A stretch of DNA of 64,000 nucleotides from Pseudoalteromonas galatheae (lineage in GTDB: Bacteria > Pseudomonadota > Gammaproteobacteria > Enterobacterales > Alteromonadaceae), in NCBI RefSeq assembly GCF_005886105.2, contig NZ_PNCO02000001.1:798501-862500 (forward strand). Direction: 5' to 3'. The notes beneath the pieces were generated by a model. The model saw nothing but the letters and a program-made list of their open reading frames with translations, ran no database searches and had not been told where the DNA came from. Shown here one piece after another: positions 26,361 through 34,751 of the stretch; within the stretch, counting starts at the first letter, position 1, and every line of letters begins with the position of its first letter. A program made the position numbers and the translations under genes.

Positions 26361-26894
26361 ATGAATTTATATTTCCGTTTACTGCTGTTGTTTTGGAGAA
26401 TAAGACAGAATAAACAAATAGCAGATTCCATTTTATCGCCGATAGATATTGAGTATCGTGCCCTACCAAGTGACTGTGATATTAATATGCACTTGACCAA
26501 TTCTCGATATCTTGCGTTCATGGACTTGGCACGTACTTGGATGACAGAGCGAGTTGGATTATTTGCAGCTGTGATGAAACGCCGCTGGTTTCCAATTGTG
26601 AACGCAACGGCGATTACTTATATTCGTGATATCAAACCACTGCAAAAGTTTACCATTACCACTAAGGTGGTGGGGTGGGATCATAAATATTTTTACATTG
26701 AGCAGCGATTTCATTCGAAGCGTGGACTACATGCGATTGCGTATGTTCGTGGAGTATTCAAGCGCAAAGGTGGGGTAGTTACAGTTGAGGAAATGTTGGA
26801 AGTGGCAGGGTTTAACGGTGAAGCACCTATTTTATCTCCTGAGATTATGCATTGGAAAGCCATGTTAGAGGCAAAGAAAAACAGTAATATATAA
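26361..26894 (+). CDS. Hotdog-fold thioesterase-like protein (THEM6/4HBT_2 type)
   Basis: The product has a short hydrophobic N-terminal segment, then the acyl-CoA thioesterase/hotdog pattern: DIEYRALPSDCDINMHLTNSRYLAFMDLARTWM in outline (about residues 32-64), where the Asp-Asn-His-x-x-N-x-x-Y part is the typical active-site strand and helix. FTITTKVVGWDHKYFYIEQRF forms the later strands. Related bacterial proteins are annotated as acyl-CoA thioesterases. The substrate is unknown. The frame opens at 26310, but an ATG at 26361 starts nearer the family-like region and is preferred; the ribosome binding site is weak for both. Confidence 0.75.
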   Translation: MNLYFRLLLLFWRIRQNKQIADSILSPIDIEYRALPSDCDINMHLTNSRYLAFMDLARTWMTERVGLFAAVMKRRWFPIVNATAITYIRDIKPLQKFTITTKVVGWDHKYFYIEQRFHSKRGLHAIAYVRGVFKRKGGVVTVEEMLEVAGFNGEAPILSPEIMHWKAMLEAKKNSNI

Positions 26895-26900
26895 ATTATA

Positions 26901-26920
26901 AAGGCCACATCAGTGGCCTT
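26901..26920. terminator. Hairpin between convergent thioesterase and ompW genes
   Basis: A perfect 8-bp stem (AAGGCCAC / GTGGCCTT, 4-base loop) lies 6 bases after the thioesterase stop and between convergent genes. There is no long T run on the plus strand; the minus-strand exit is AT-rich, so it may serve ompW better. Confidence 0.5.
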
Positions 26921-26968
26921 GGGGATTGAGAAAGTAACAGTAAATCTGTGATTTAAACTACTTAGGTG

Positions 26969-27619
26969 TTAGAACTTATACTTCACACCGAACATAGCCA
27001 CAACAGGGTCTATCTCAACGTCTGAAGTCAATGCTTTTACGCCGTTTGCGTACACTGTTGCGTCGGTATTGATGTCCATTTTGGAGATCATACCGTGTAG
27101 ACCCCATTTTTCATTTAAGTCGTAGTTAAAACCAATTTGTAATGCGATACCAAAAGAGCTATCTAAATCAACTTCCACATCGTTAGTCTTTAGCGTTGCC
27201 TTAAGTGCTGCACTTGGCTCTTCATCGAAGAATACTGTGTAGTTTAGGCCTGCACCGATAAATGGACGGAACTTGGCACTCGAATCAAAGAAGTGGTACT
27301 GCGCAAGTAGCGTTGGTGGCAAGTGTTTGATGTCTGCAATTTCAGCTCCAGCCAAGCCACCAGCACCGTCTACGGTATGGGAAAATGGTGTTGCCGCAAC
27401 TAGTTCAAACACGATGTTATCGCTGTAGTGGTAATCAAGAGTGATACCAAGCTGAGTATTTGAATCAGCGACTAAGCCTAGCGAGTTATCTTGATCAATG
27501 GCAGAAGCCGTGTTGTCAGGGTTTACATTAATAGCACCAACATTAACACTGAAATTTGCGTGTGCGAAGGGAGCAGCAACTAGCAGAGTAGATAAAAGTG
27601 CAGCGCTTAAAGTTTTCAT
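26969..27619 (-). CDS. ompW: OmpW-family outer-membrane protein
   Basis: The 216-residue precursor has a signal peptide (cleaved after AHA) and the small 8-strand barrel pattern of OmpW: GITLDYHYSDNIVFELVAATPFSHTV in outline (about residues 58-83), LPPTLLAQYHF, FRPFIGAGLNYT and a closing MFGVKYKF with a terminal Phe for BAM recognition. OmpW forms a narrow hydrophobic channel for small hydrophobic molecules. An AGGAG lies upstream of the ATG. It is divergent from dapE across about 260 bases of AT-rich DNA. Confidence 0.9.
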   Translation of the reverse strand: MKTLSAALLSTLLVAAPFAHANFSVNVGAINVNPDNTASAIDQDNSLGLVADSNTQLGITLDYHYSDNIVFELVAATPFSHTVDGAGGLAGAEIADIKHLPPTLLAQYHFFDSSAKFRPFIGAGLNYTVFFDEEPSAALKATLKTNDVEVDLDSSFGIALQIGFNYDLNEKWGLHGMISKMDINTDATVYANGVKALTSDVEIDPVVAMFGVKYKF

Positions 27620-27878
27620 TTTCTTCTCCTAACCCTATGTGAGGACATTTTTAAACTGTGAAACAGTGTGTGTTTTCAATGAAGCCATCTTAAAAGGGTT
27701 CAAAAAATGAAAAACTGTTCTAGATCAATTTTTAAATTGTAAGCTTTCAGAAATTTTTGAAAGTTTGATTTAGATTAAGTTTTCTCGATGTCATTAATTT
27801 GCATTAAAACTGCAATGCTGTGGTCAAAGTTTCATCTTTAAATAATTGCTAGATTTCATCTACAAATCATTCTTAGTT

Positions 27879-29060
27879 ATGTCACTAGCAACACAATATC
27901 AAGATCTTAGCTCATCTTACGTCACAGAGATATTAACGCACTTGATCCAAGCGCCCTCAGTTACGCCGTGTGATGCAGGTACTATCACTTTTATGTCAGA
28001 GCAACTCGCCGCGCTGGGCTTTACTATTGAGCAGTTTGAGGTGCAAGGAGTAAAGAATTTAATTGCGAGTTATCATTTCTCTGAAGGACCCACCTTTGCT
28101 TTTTCTGGTCATGTGGACGTTGTGCCTGCAAATAATAAAGGCTGGATTGTGCCGCCATTTAGTGCGCAGATTGTTGATGGCGTGATATATGGACGTGGAG
28201 CTGCAGATATGAAAGGTGGTGTTGCGGCAATGCTTGCTGCAACCAAAGAATTACTTCAGCACCGCGAAAAATTACAAGGAAGCTTTTACTGGTTGCTCAC
28301 GTCTGACGAAGAAGGTGAAGCGGAGTTTGGTTCCAAATTGATCGCAGAGCGGTTAGTGGAAAATGACATTGAGCTAGATGCTTGTTTGGTTGGGGAGCCG
28401 ACTTCACACCAAGTGGTGGGAGATACGGTAAAAAATGGTCGTCGCGGGGCCATTTCAGGACGTATTCACGTTAAAGGAAAGGCTGGGCATGTGGCGTATC
28501 CAGAACACACCGTTAATGCGGCTCACGTCGCCGGCCAGTTAGTTAGTCAACTCGCGCTTTTACCTTGGTGGAAAGATGAAGTGGGATCGCAAACCACGCT
28601 GCAAGTCACCGGGATCACAGTTCCAAATATCGTGGATAATTTAGTACCAGCAGAGTGTGAAATCACTTTTAATATTCGTTACAGCCATGCTTACAAAAGC
28701 CAAGAAGTAGTGCAGTACATTCAGGAGTCTCTGGCTAAATCCGGTACTGAGTTGGAGATCTGTTGGGAGCGGCCTTGTGAATCATTTTACACCGGCGCGA
28801 AGCAAGAAAACTGCTTTTTAACTCTGGTAGAGCAAGCAATCCAAGAAACAACGGGGCAATATCCGAGTTTAAGTACTGCAGGCGGCACCTCTGATGGACG
28901 CTTCTTCGCGACCGGAAAAACGCAAGTGATCGAATGCGGGGTAAAGAATGATTCAATTCATCAAGTGAATGAACATCTATCCCTCAGCGACCTACATGTG
29001 ATAGAAAAAATATACTTGTCTGTTTTAAAAAGATTTTTTATAAAAGTTGAAAATTTTTAA
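27879..29060 (+). CDS. dapE: Succinyl-diaminopimelate desuccinylase
   Basis: This M20 family metallopeptidase (393 residues; E. coli DapE 375) would hydrolyse N-succinyl-L,L-diaminopimelate to diaminopimelate in lysine and peptidoglycan synthesis. Zinc-site motifs are visible: FSGHVDVVP, GRGAADMKGG, TSDEEGEAEFG, GEPTS, the dimerisation domain with NGRRGAISGR, and GGTSDGRFF near the C-terminus. The frame extends to a TTG at 27846, but the ATG at 27879 aligns better with known starts. No good ribosome binding site precedes either. The stop is only 10 bases before the sigma-32-like promoter of ibpA. Confidence 0.9.
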   Translation: MSLATQYQDLSSSYVTEILTHLIQAPSVTPCDAGTITFMSEQLAALGFTIEQFEVQGVKNLIASYHFSEGPTFAFSGHVDVVPANNKGWIVPPFSAQIVDGVIYGRGAADMKGGVAAMLAATKELLQHREKLQGSFYWLLTSDEEGEAEFGSKLIAERLVENDIELDACLVGEPTSHQVVGDTVKNGRRGAISGRIHVKGKAGHVAYPEHTVNAAHVAGQLVSQLALLPWWKDEVGSQTTLQVTGITVPNIVDNLVPAECEITFNIRYSHAYKSQEVVQYIQESLAKSGTELEICWERPCESFYTGAKQENCFLTLVEQAIQETTGQYPSLSTAGGTSDGRFFATGKTQVIECGVKNDSIHQVNEHLSLSDLHVIEKIYLSVLKRFFIKVENF

Positions 29061-29069
29061 AAGAATTTC

Positions 29070-29097
29070 CTTGAAAATAAATTTGCTGGCCATAAAT
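29070..29097 (+). promoter_or_regulatory. Predicted sigma-32 heat-shock promoter of ibpA
   Basis: CTTGAA at 29070-29075 and CCATAAAT at 29090-29097 are 14 bases apart. They fit the RpoH pattern CTTGAA-N13-17-CCCATnT except for one C in the -10 region. The predicted start gives a leader of about 110 bases before ibpA. Confidence 0.65.
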
Positions 29098-29100
29098 AGC

Positions 29101-29215
29101 TTTATGAGGACGCCGATAGGGCCTCATAAATTAAATAACCATTTGTTTTTAAAGTGCTTATTTGTTCTTTTTGAAGAGTGAGCACCTATGTATAGCTTTA
29201 AGAGGATACAAAATT
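29101..29215 (+). promoter_or_regulatory. Structured ibpA leader, candidate ROSE-like RNA thermometer
   Basis: Three stem-loops can be drawn. A perfect 9-bp stem pairs 29101-29109 with 29122-29130. A second pairs GTGCT (29154-29158) with AGCAC (29181-29185), with an inner TCTT/AAGA. A third, weak stem pairs GTAT (29190-29193) with ATAC (29206-29209) and puts the AGAGG ribosome binding site (29201-29205) against GCTTT. A stable 5' hairpin followed by a weak one masking the ribosome binding site is the plan of ROSE thermometers ahead of small heat-shock genes. The folding was done by eye. Confidence 0.5.
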
Positions 29216-29662
29216 ATGCGTACAGTAGATTTATCACCATTATATCGTTCATTTATCGGTTTTGATCATTTAGCTTCTATGATGGATGCTGCCGCAAGAA
29301 CAGATAAACAACCTAGCTATCCACCATACAACATTGAAGCGCTAGGTAAAGACAAGTACCAAATTACCATGGCTGTTGCAGGATTTACCGAGCAAGAGCT
29401 AACGCTGGAGTCAGAAAACAATACGTTGACTGTGAAAGGTCAAAAGCAAGCGGCTGACGAAGCTAAAGAGCGTAAATTTATTCACCAAGGTATTGCCGAG
29501 CGCGGTTTCGAGCGCAAATTCCAACTTGGTGATCACGTCAAAGTATTAAGTGCAGACCTAACGCACGGCTTACTGGTTATTGATCTCGAGCGTGAGATAC
29601 CGGAAGCACTGAAGCCAAGAAAAATAGAAATTGGCTCGGGCAACTTACTTGAGAGCAAGTAA
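29216..29662 (+). CDS. ibpA: Small heat-shock protein IbpA/IbpB family
   Basis: The 148-residue product (E. coli IbpA 137) has the Hsp20 alpha-crystallin domain: YPPYNIEALGKDKYQITMAVAGF in outline (about residues 36-60), LTVKGQKQ, KFIHQGIAERGFERKFQL, and a closing GLLVIDLEREIPE with the C-terminal PRKIEI anchoring motif. It holds unfolding proteins in aggregates for refolding by DnaK and ClpB. The start at 29216 is fixed by AAGAGGA 10 bases upstream and by IbpA homology (MRTVDLSPLYRSFIGFD). The heat-shock-like promoter and leader fit its role. Confidence 0.93.
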   Translation: MRTVDLSPLYRSFIGFDHLASMMDAAARTDKQPSYPPYNIEALGKDKYQITMAVAGFTEQELTLESENNTLTVKGQKQAADEAKERKFIHQGIAERGFERKFQLGDHVKVLSADLTHGLLVIDLEREIPEALKPRKIEIGSGNLLESK

Positions 29663-29690
29663 TATTAAGCTAATCTATTGATTTCCAACC

Positions 29691-29714
29691 AGCCGTCGCA
29701 AGGCGGCTTTTTTT
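29691..29714 (+). terminator. Rho-independent terminator of ibpA
   Basis: A 7-bp stem (AGCCGTC with GGCGGCT, one G-T pair) capped by a GCAA tetraloop is followed by seven T's. Confidence 0.9.
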
Positions 29715-29879
29715 GTCTAATTTCTGATTTTACTCTGTATGGTTTGTATTTCATCCACTTGCTCAAAGAAGGCTAAGTTGGGTTATTGGCTGTGAATTTA
29801 GTGCTGTTTAGGTTATCTGTGTAGTGTTTTTAGCGGGTTACTTGTATGGTAGAAGAAAAATATTGCGTTGAGATGAAGA

Positions 29880-30548
29880 ATGGAACTAAAAGATAAGCTG
29901 ATATTGTTGTTGAAATCAGGTGGGTTATCGTTACTCATTGCGGGGGGATTTTATACCCTGTTGTTTCGGATGTCTGCACAATTTCATCACCAGGTGCCAT
30001 TTTCTCCCTTTTCGCAAGATGCTGGTGTAAACGCCATGCTAATTCATAGTTTTTTGGTTTTTCTATTCAGCGCCATTTTTAGCTATTTCTTTTTGAAAAT
30101 GCATGCTGCCCGTCATGATATGCATGTCGATGGCTTAGTTCTGAGCATCAAATATACACACTTAGCGCTTTGGGGAGGTGTTGTCAGCATTGCGATCTAT
30201 ATCTTATTACACATGAATCAACATGTTGTAGTGTTAAAACAAGCCAAAGACAGTCACACTTCAGCTCAGCAACTCGAAGCGTTGGTTTCTTATCTCCCTG
30301 AAAGTGGCGATGTGATAGATATAGCTGTTGCACAAAACCCCGCGACGGCACCAAACACGCTAACTTATTTGAGTCTAAAACGAGACTTTGCTACCCACCT
30401 TGCACTTGCGATGAATCCAAGTACTCCCAAAAAAGTGCTGGAAGAAATTATTAGCTATTATCACGGAGGTCAACAAGATGTAGTCCTCAATGCGGTGATG
30501 AAAAACCCTAATGTGGCTAGCGGCAAGGTTCAGCTGCAGGTACGTTAA
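29880..30548 (+). CDS. Membrane protein with leucine-rich-variant-like repeats
   Basis: The 222-residue product has three membrane segments (about 12-30, 54-72 and 91-113). The C-terminal soluble part has repeat units of the form VAQNPATAPNTLTYLS, LAMNPSTPKKVLEEI and AVMKNPNVASGKV. This N-P-x-T/V-x-x-x-x-L pattern is that of leucine-rich-variant/HEAT-like protein-binding repeats. I recognise no functional family. It is flanked by the ibpA terminator and a convergent operon. Confidence 0.6.
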   Translation: MELKDKLILLLKSGGLSLLIAGGFYTLLFRMSAQFHHQVPFSPFSQDAGVNAMLIHSFLVFLFSAIFSYFFLKMHAARHDMHVDGLVLSIKYTHLALWGGVVSIAIYILLHMNQHVVVLKQAKDSHTSAQQLEALVSYLPESGDVIDIAVAQNPATAPNTLTYLSLKRDFATHLALAMNPSTPKKVLEEIISYYHGGQQDVVLNAVMKNPNVASGKVQLQVR

Positions 30549-30598
30549 TTGTTTTCGCTTTTGGCAGGGGGTTAGGCGAGTGGAGCTACTGCCTAACT

Positions 30599-31126
30599 TT
30601 ATTTGTTATCACGTTCACTTAGTTCAATACGTAATTCACTTTGCATGTCTTTAAGTGCATTGATTTTATCTCTTGCCTCTTGTAACTGTTGTTGTGGTAA
30701 TCCCTCTTTAATCCCACGCGCTAGCAGTGTTTCTATTTGCTCTACTTTGACATCGACGGCCGCAATATACTGTTGTTTTAACTTGGCGTCTTTTTGATCC
30801 AAATACGCTTGGTAGGCATTAGTATCCGACAAGTCGCCCTGAAAATTATCCTTCTGCTTTTCGACTCGGCTTATTGGCGGCACATATTCAGGATCCGTGA
30901 TCGACTTAACAGCTTTGCGTGAGGTCTTGGCATTTGAGTTGAGTGGAGCATAAGTATTGATTGGTGCGCTTAATGCTTCAGCTCTTTTCTCCGGCTCGGG
31001 CTCAGCCTCTGCCTGTGATAGGGCGTTATATGTGGCGTTTTGCCAACTGATGTTGGCAAAACGCAGTGTGAATGCAGCGATCACTGCCCCAAGGAATATA
31101 ACGATCAATGCTTGCCAATACTTCAT
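30599..31126 (-). CDS. Membrane-anchored coiled-coil protein, third gene of phospholipase operon
   Basis: The product (175 residues) has one N-terminal membrane anchor (YWQALIVIFLGAVIAAF), a Pro/Glu/Ala-rich linker and a strongly helical, Gln/Lys/Glu-rich C-terminus (LDQKDAKLKQQYIAAVDVK). The ATG at 31126 has a GGAG at ideal spacing and overlaps the upstream stop codon as ATGA. The frame could open at 31156, but that start lies inside the upstream gene without a ribosome binding site. The anchor-linker-helix layout recalls lipase foldases (Lif), though without recognisable Lif motifs. A helper role for the secreted enzyme in the same operon is inference. Confidence 0.6.
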   Translation of the reverse strand: MKYWQALIVIFLGAVIAAFTLRFANISWQNATYNALSQAEAEPEPEKRAEALSAPINTYAPLNSNAKTSRKAVKSITDPEYVPPISRVEKQKDNFQGDLSDTNAYQAYLDQKDAKLKQQYIAAVDVKVEQIETLLARGIKEGLPQQQLQEARDKINALKDMQSELRIELSERDNK

Positions 31127-32301
31127 ATTACCGCTCCGCTGTTTGCTGCTTTCCAAGCCATATAATTTTGCTCGAATTTGTGCTGAGCAAACTCTTGGGT
31201 TAGTGCTCGCAGTGCTTGGTAGCGTACTGTTTCACTTTTCACATCGTAGTAATCATATATCGGTGATTGGCTATACAATACCAGCCATTCGCCACTTGGC
31301 GTGCGAATACTAGGCGTTATCTTGCCCTGTTGGTTACTAAACGCCAGCTGTGTTTCCCATTTTGGCGTGCTTTGGCGCGTCAGCGGAATGAGTTTGGCTT
31401 GCCATATTAAATTGGGAGTATATTTAGCGACGGCTTGTTGCCATGAGTGTGCATTTGCATATTCGTTAAATTGCTGTGCGGCTTTTTGTTCGGGGAACTT
31501 TGCTGCGCTTGCACTGACTTGTTTGATGTATTTAAATCTCTTCTTATGACGCTCATAATACTTCGCGATAGCACTTTCTGGAATTTCACTTCTTAGGGCA
31601 TCAACATACTGGCTCGTTGCACCGTGCATCTCTTCCTTAACACCAAGAAATGCCAGCATGCTCGGCCTCAATAGTTCTGCGGTTACCACTTGTCGTAACT
31701 GTTCTATTGTCAGACCTTGCTTTGCCACGTAAGGTTTTGCGGCGGTAAATAGCGCCTGTTGATTGAGATGTTGATTGACAATAGCTTGCAGTAACGCGAG
31801 CTCTCCTTGGTGAAGTTTAAAGCGATTTTGCATTGATTGGCTGTGTAATACTTGAGCAAGTGTCAGTGGCGCTGATTTTGTTAGCTGCTGCTGTTGCCAT
31901 TTGAGTAATTGCTCTGCAGTATATTGCCCGTCAGCGGGGTACTGACCCAGTAAGGAGAGCATTTGATTTTTATCAAATACCAAGGGGTAGTGTTTTTTTT
32001 CAAGCTGAGAAAGTGCTGGGAACCAGTGCAAGAGTGAGCTTGCGAGAAACTTATCGACGTGATATTCGGTGCTGAAACCAACGTTAGATTGGCGTTCCAA
32101 AATACTTGGGTTAAGTTGCCTCGCTTGGAATAATAAAAATTGGTTTTCAAGCAATTGCGCCGCAGTTTGCTTTTTAGATAGCTTTCGACCTTGCTCAAGA
32201 TAGAGTTGGTGAACCAAAGGCGTCAGGGCTTTAGGTATACTTGGTGAGGCAAAGCTTGGTAAGCAATAGCTGCTTACCAAGAGAAGTAAAAAAAATCGCA
32301 T
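31123..32301 (-). CDS. Periplasmic parvulin-like (SurA/PpiC-type) chaperone
   Basis: The 392-residue protein has a signal peptide (cleaved after SFA). A helical N-terminal region follows and then, from about residue 245, a diverged parvulin-like segment (IAKYYERHKKRFKYIKQVSASAAKFP, in part) with GKITPSIRTPSGEWLVLYSQSP near the end. The domain order resembles periplasmic peptidyl-prolyl isomerases and PpiD/SurA-type chaperones, but the catalytic residues are not clearly kept. Its ATG shares a base with the stop of the phospholipase-like gene (TAATG), so translation is coupled. The likely role is folding or escort of that enzyme. Confidence 0.6.
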   Translation of the reverse strand: MRFFLLLLVSSYCLPSFASPSIPKALTPLVHQLYLEQGRKLSKKQTAAQLLENQFLLFQARQLNPSILERQSNVGFSTEYHVDKFLASSLLHWFPALSQLEKKHYPLVFDKNQMLSLLGQYPADGQYTAEQLLKWQQQQLTKSAPLTLAQVLHSQSMQNRFKLHQGELALLQAIVNQHLNQQALFTAAKPYVAKQGLTIEQLRQVVTAELLRPSMLAFLGVKEEMHGATSQYVDALRSEIPESAIAKYYERHKKRFKYIKQVSASAAKFPEQKAAQQFNEYANAHSWQQAVAKYTPNLIWQAKLIPLTRQSTPKWETQLAFSNQQGKITPSIRTPSGEWLVLYSQSPIYDYYDVKSETVRYQALRALTQEFAQHKFEQNYMAWKAANSGAVI

Positions 32302-33311
32302 TATCTCACGTCCATCGCGTGATTGAGTAAGTGAACAACCATAGCTATCGCATGTGGGATCACTTGTTTTCCTGTATTCACACGGTCGTAATGATCCTCA
32401 GAATTCAATACGATGCCACCTTGCGAATAGGAGAAAGCGCCGCCTTGGGTTAGTAATGGGCGGATGTCTGTTGAGTTAGTATCAACCGCACTAAAACTAT
32501 TCATTGCTTGCTTGACCAAAGTAAAATCATTTAATGATTCTTGATCATAATAGTCTTTTACCCAAGACTCCCAGCCAGCATGATTCAGAGCTGATGTTGT
32601 CCAAGTATGGTGTGGTTGCAGTAAATCCGTGGTGTGAAATACAAAGCCGAGTACCTGTGGGTTTCCGCTTTGCACATAACTTTGGTACCAATACTGACCT
32701 AAGTTATCAATCGGTTGAAAAGGCATTTCTTCAAAATCATCGTACATACTGTATGTTGAATGACTATCAATGCGATAGTGCTTTTCTGTGACCCCATAAC
32801 TATCGTATTTAGTGTCATCAGCACTGAACCAACCCGTTTCTCCGCCATGACCATCGTCTAAATAGTCACCTTTTAACCAAGTAGCCGCCATTGTATCAAC
32901 AGAGCCCCACACGGTTAGCTTTTGATAATTATAACCACCGAAGTCATTACCGTGAGTATCAGCTCCTTGAGTATGGTTTTGGAAGTGCCAGTAGCTAGTA
33001 TATTTCACTATGCTTTCAGCTGCCCCCCAAAGAGGTGCCTGTACACAATCACCCGTAATAGCGCCACAAAAAAACGTATCTTCAAAGTCATCGACATCAT
33101 AAGCTGCCTGACCTAGTACATTGGCGAGCTGCGATACAGACATGCCGTTAGCTTGAGCATAGGCTTGTAGTTTCGCATACTGTGTCGTTGTTGGATTTTG
33201 TGCCATGTAGTCCACCGCATCGATTACGATACGCTTATGTGTTTCTTGACTAAATGCGTGGCTTTGACCTGCTGCAACTAGTAGCGCTATAGGGAGTACA
33301 TATTTTTTCAT
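32301..33311 (-). CDS. Secreted zinc-dependent phospholipase C / S1-P1 nuclease superfamily enzyme
   Basis: The 336-residue precursor has a signal peptide cleaved after SHA, leaving FSQETHKRIV at the mature N-terminus. In this superfamily the first residues and an early His ligate zinc. Further ligand-like motifs are YWHFQNH (about 107-113) and FHTTDLLQPHHTW (about 227-239), which fits the HxxxDxxQPxH-type signature. It should hydrolyse phosphodiesters outside the cell or in the periplasm, either phospholipid or nucleic acid. The phospholipase reading is favoured by the overall length and lack of nuclease-specific features that I can see. It leads a three-gene overlapping operon with two chaperone-like genes. 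Confidence 0.7.
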   Translation of the reverse strand: MKKYVLPIALLVAAGQSHAFSQETHKRIVIDAVDYMAQNPTTTQYAKLQAYAQANGMSVSQLANVLGQAAYDVDDFEDTFFCGAITGDCVQAPLWGAAESIVKYTSYWHFQNHTQGADTHGNDFGGYNYQKLTVWGSVDTMAATWLKGDYLDDGHGGETGWFSADDTKYDSYGVTEKHYRIDSHSTYSMYDDFEEMPFQPIDNLGQYWYQSYVQSGNPQVLGFVFHTTDLLQPHHTWTTSALNHAGWESWVKDYYDQESLNDFTLVKQAMNSFSAVDTNSTDIRPLLTQGGAFSYSQGGIVLNSEDHYDRVNTGKQVIPHAIAMVVHLLNHAMDVR

Positions 33312-33330
33312 GAGTTGCCTCTATTCATTT

Positions 33331-33424
33331 TAATTTATGTGAACGCAAATTTTTCTGCTAAAAGCAAATTGCGCTATTTAAAATAATTTATGTGAACTTT
33401 TAATTAAAATAAAGTTAATTTATG
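33331..33424. repeat. Direct repeats in divergent promoter region, operator-like
   Basis: TAATTTATGTGAAC occurs at 33331-33344 and again at 33384-33397. A partial copy, TAATTTATG, starts at 33416. The spacings (53 and 32 bases) are near whole helical turns. They lie between the divergent phospholipase and mipA operons, so a shared regulator may bind there. Confidence 0.45.
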
Positions 33425-33523
33425 CTTATGGTTAAAAAATAGAGAAGAAGCTTGTTGGTCATAAATGGGTCAGGTATGATCTCGGGTAGAATTTAGGCAC
33501 ATCTGCGCTAGATAAATGGAACC

Positions 33524-34339
33524 ATGAATAAACTACTTATAATAATCAGTTTATTATTACCGTTTTACGGAATATGCGAAGAACGGGATGATGAGCTCGA
33601 CGGCGAGTTTGCTTGGCAGCTGAGTGTTGGTGCTTTCTATGTTGATATGACTATGCCGGCTTTGGTTGGTACGGATTCTTCATTTAAACACGGTACCTTC
33701 CTTGTTGATGCAAAAATAGAATATAAAAACTTTTACCTCAATACTCATTCAGGGGATTTCTTTGGCGGATCGGATATTGGTTACCAAATTATCAATAATG
33801 GTGAGTGGGGAATAGATGCCATTTATGGCAGCTATATGTTGCCTTTTTCGGAGCGCGGTTACTATGAGAGTGACGATGTTGTGCCTGAGCTGCGAGGGAT
33901 CAGAGAGCGTAAACAAGACAATTCACTAGGTTTTTCCTATTATCGCCATGTTGGAAAGTTTCTTGCTGTTGCTGAAGTTGTTTATGATGTCTTTGGAGAT
34001 ACCAATGGTTGGGTGTTTCACCTTGAAGCAACACGTAACTTTGAATTAAGAAACTGGGATTTGTGGCTAAATTTCGGCGCTAATTATTATTCTAGTAATT
34101 TTCATAGCTACTTTTACGGTGTTTCTGAGGCTGAAGTTAATGAGTATCTTTCTCCCTATAAACCCGGTGCCTCAGCCTCTGCATTTGCACAAATGCAGCT
34201 TAATTATCCCATTGCAGAAGATTGGGTGTTCAGCGCTGGTGCATCTTGGTTGGTTGGATCGCAAGATACGCTAGATAGCCCCTTAGTTCGCTCTCGTCAC
34301 GCTAGAGTGTTTTTTACTGGGGTGAAGTATGTTTTCTAA
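33524..34339 (+). CDS. MipA/OmpV-family outer-membrane protein
   Basis: The 271-residue precursor has a signal peptide (cleaved near GICEE). The rest alternates like barrel strands: FAWQLSVGAFYVDM, FLVDAKIEYKNFYLNT, GYQIINNGEWGIDAIYG, LGFSYYRHVGKF and a final HARVFFTGVKYVF ending in Phe. This is the MipA/OmpV family (MltA-interacting scaffold or OmpV-like porin). The stop lies inside the next gene, which overlaps by 11 bases. Confidence 0.85.
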   Translation: MNKLLIIISLLLPFYGICEERDDELDGEFAWQLSVGAFYVDMTMPALVGTDSSFKHGTFLVDAKIEYKNFYLNTHSGDFFGGSDIGYQIINNGEWGIDAIYGSYMLPFSERGYYESDDVVPELRGIRERKQDNSLGFSYYRHVGKFLAVAEVVYDVFGDTNGWVFHLEATRNFELRNWDLWLNFGANYYSSNFHSYFYGVSEAEVNEYLSPYKPGASASAFAQMQLNYPIAEDWVFSAGASWLVGSQDTLDSPLVRSRHARVFFTGVKYVF

Positions 34340-34727
34340 ATTAATCACATGGATAGTGTTGTTTCTAGGTTTGCTATTTAGTGAATTGCTACATGCCGAA
34401 GAAACTGTCTCAGTGGGAATACTCCATGCCGTACCAAGCAAGTGTGTTGCCCTGAACCAGGGGAGGACCTGCTATGCGGACGTCAAAGTAACCGTAAATG
34501 CACCAACTGAAGGTGACTACTGTATTCGAGAAAGTTTGTCGAAAAAAATCCTACAATGCTGGGCTAAAACAGACACTTTTAAATATGAGTTAGACTTTAG
34601 TTCTGATGAGAGTTTAAGTTATGAACTTATTTCAAAGCAGTCTCGAGATGTACTTGCCGTCACTACCATTGAGGTTAACTGGGTTCATAAAGTAAAAATT
34701 AAAAAAAGGCGTTGGCGTCTCTTTTGA
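34329..34727 (+). CDS. DUF3019-family secreted protein
   Basis: The 132-residue precursor has a signal peptide (cleaved after LHA). It carries the conserved pattern of DUF3019: PSKCVALNQGRTCYADVKV, YCIRESL, ILQCW, and a C-terminal VNWVHKVKIKKRRWRLF with basic residues and a final LF. Four conserved cysteines probably form two disulphides. DUF3019 genes commonly sit beside mipA-like and two-component genes; here only mipA is present. The function is unknown. Confidence 0.8.
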   Translation: MFSKLITWIVLFLGLLFSELLHAEETVSVGILHAVPSKCVALNQGRTCYADVKVTVNAPTEGDYCIRESLSKKILQCWAKTDTFKYELDFSSDESLSYELISKQSRDVLAVTTIEVNWVHKVKIKKRRWRLF

Positions 34728-34751
34728 TATTAGGTTGCGAGCAAGCGCAGC

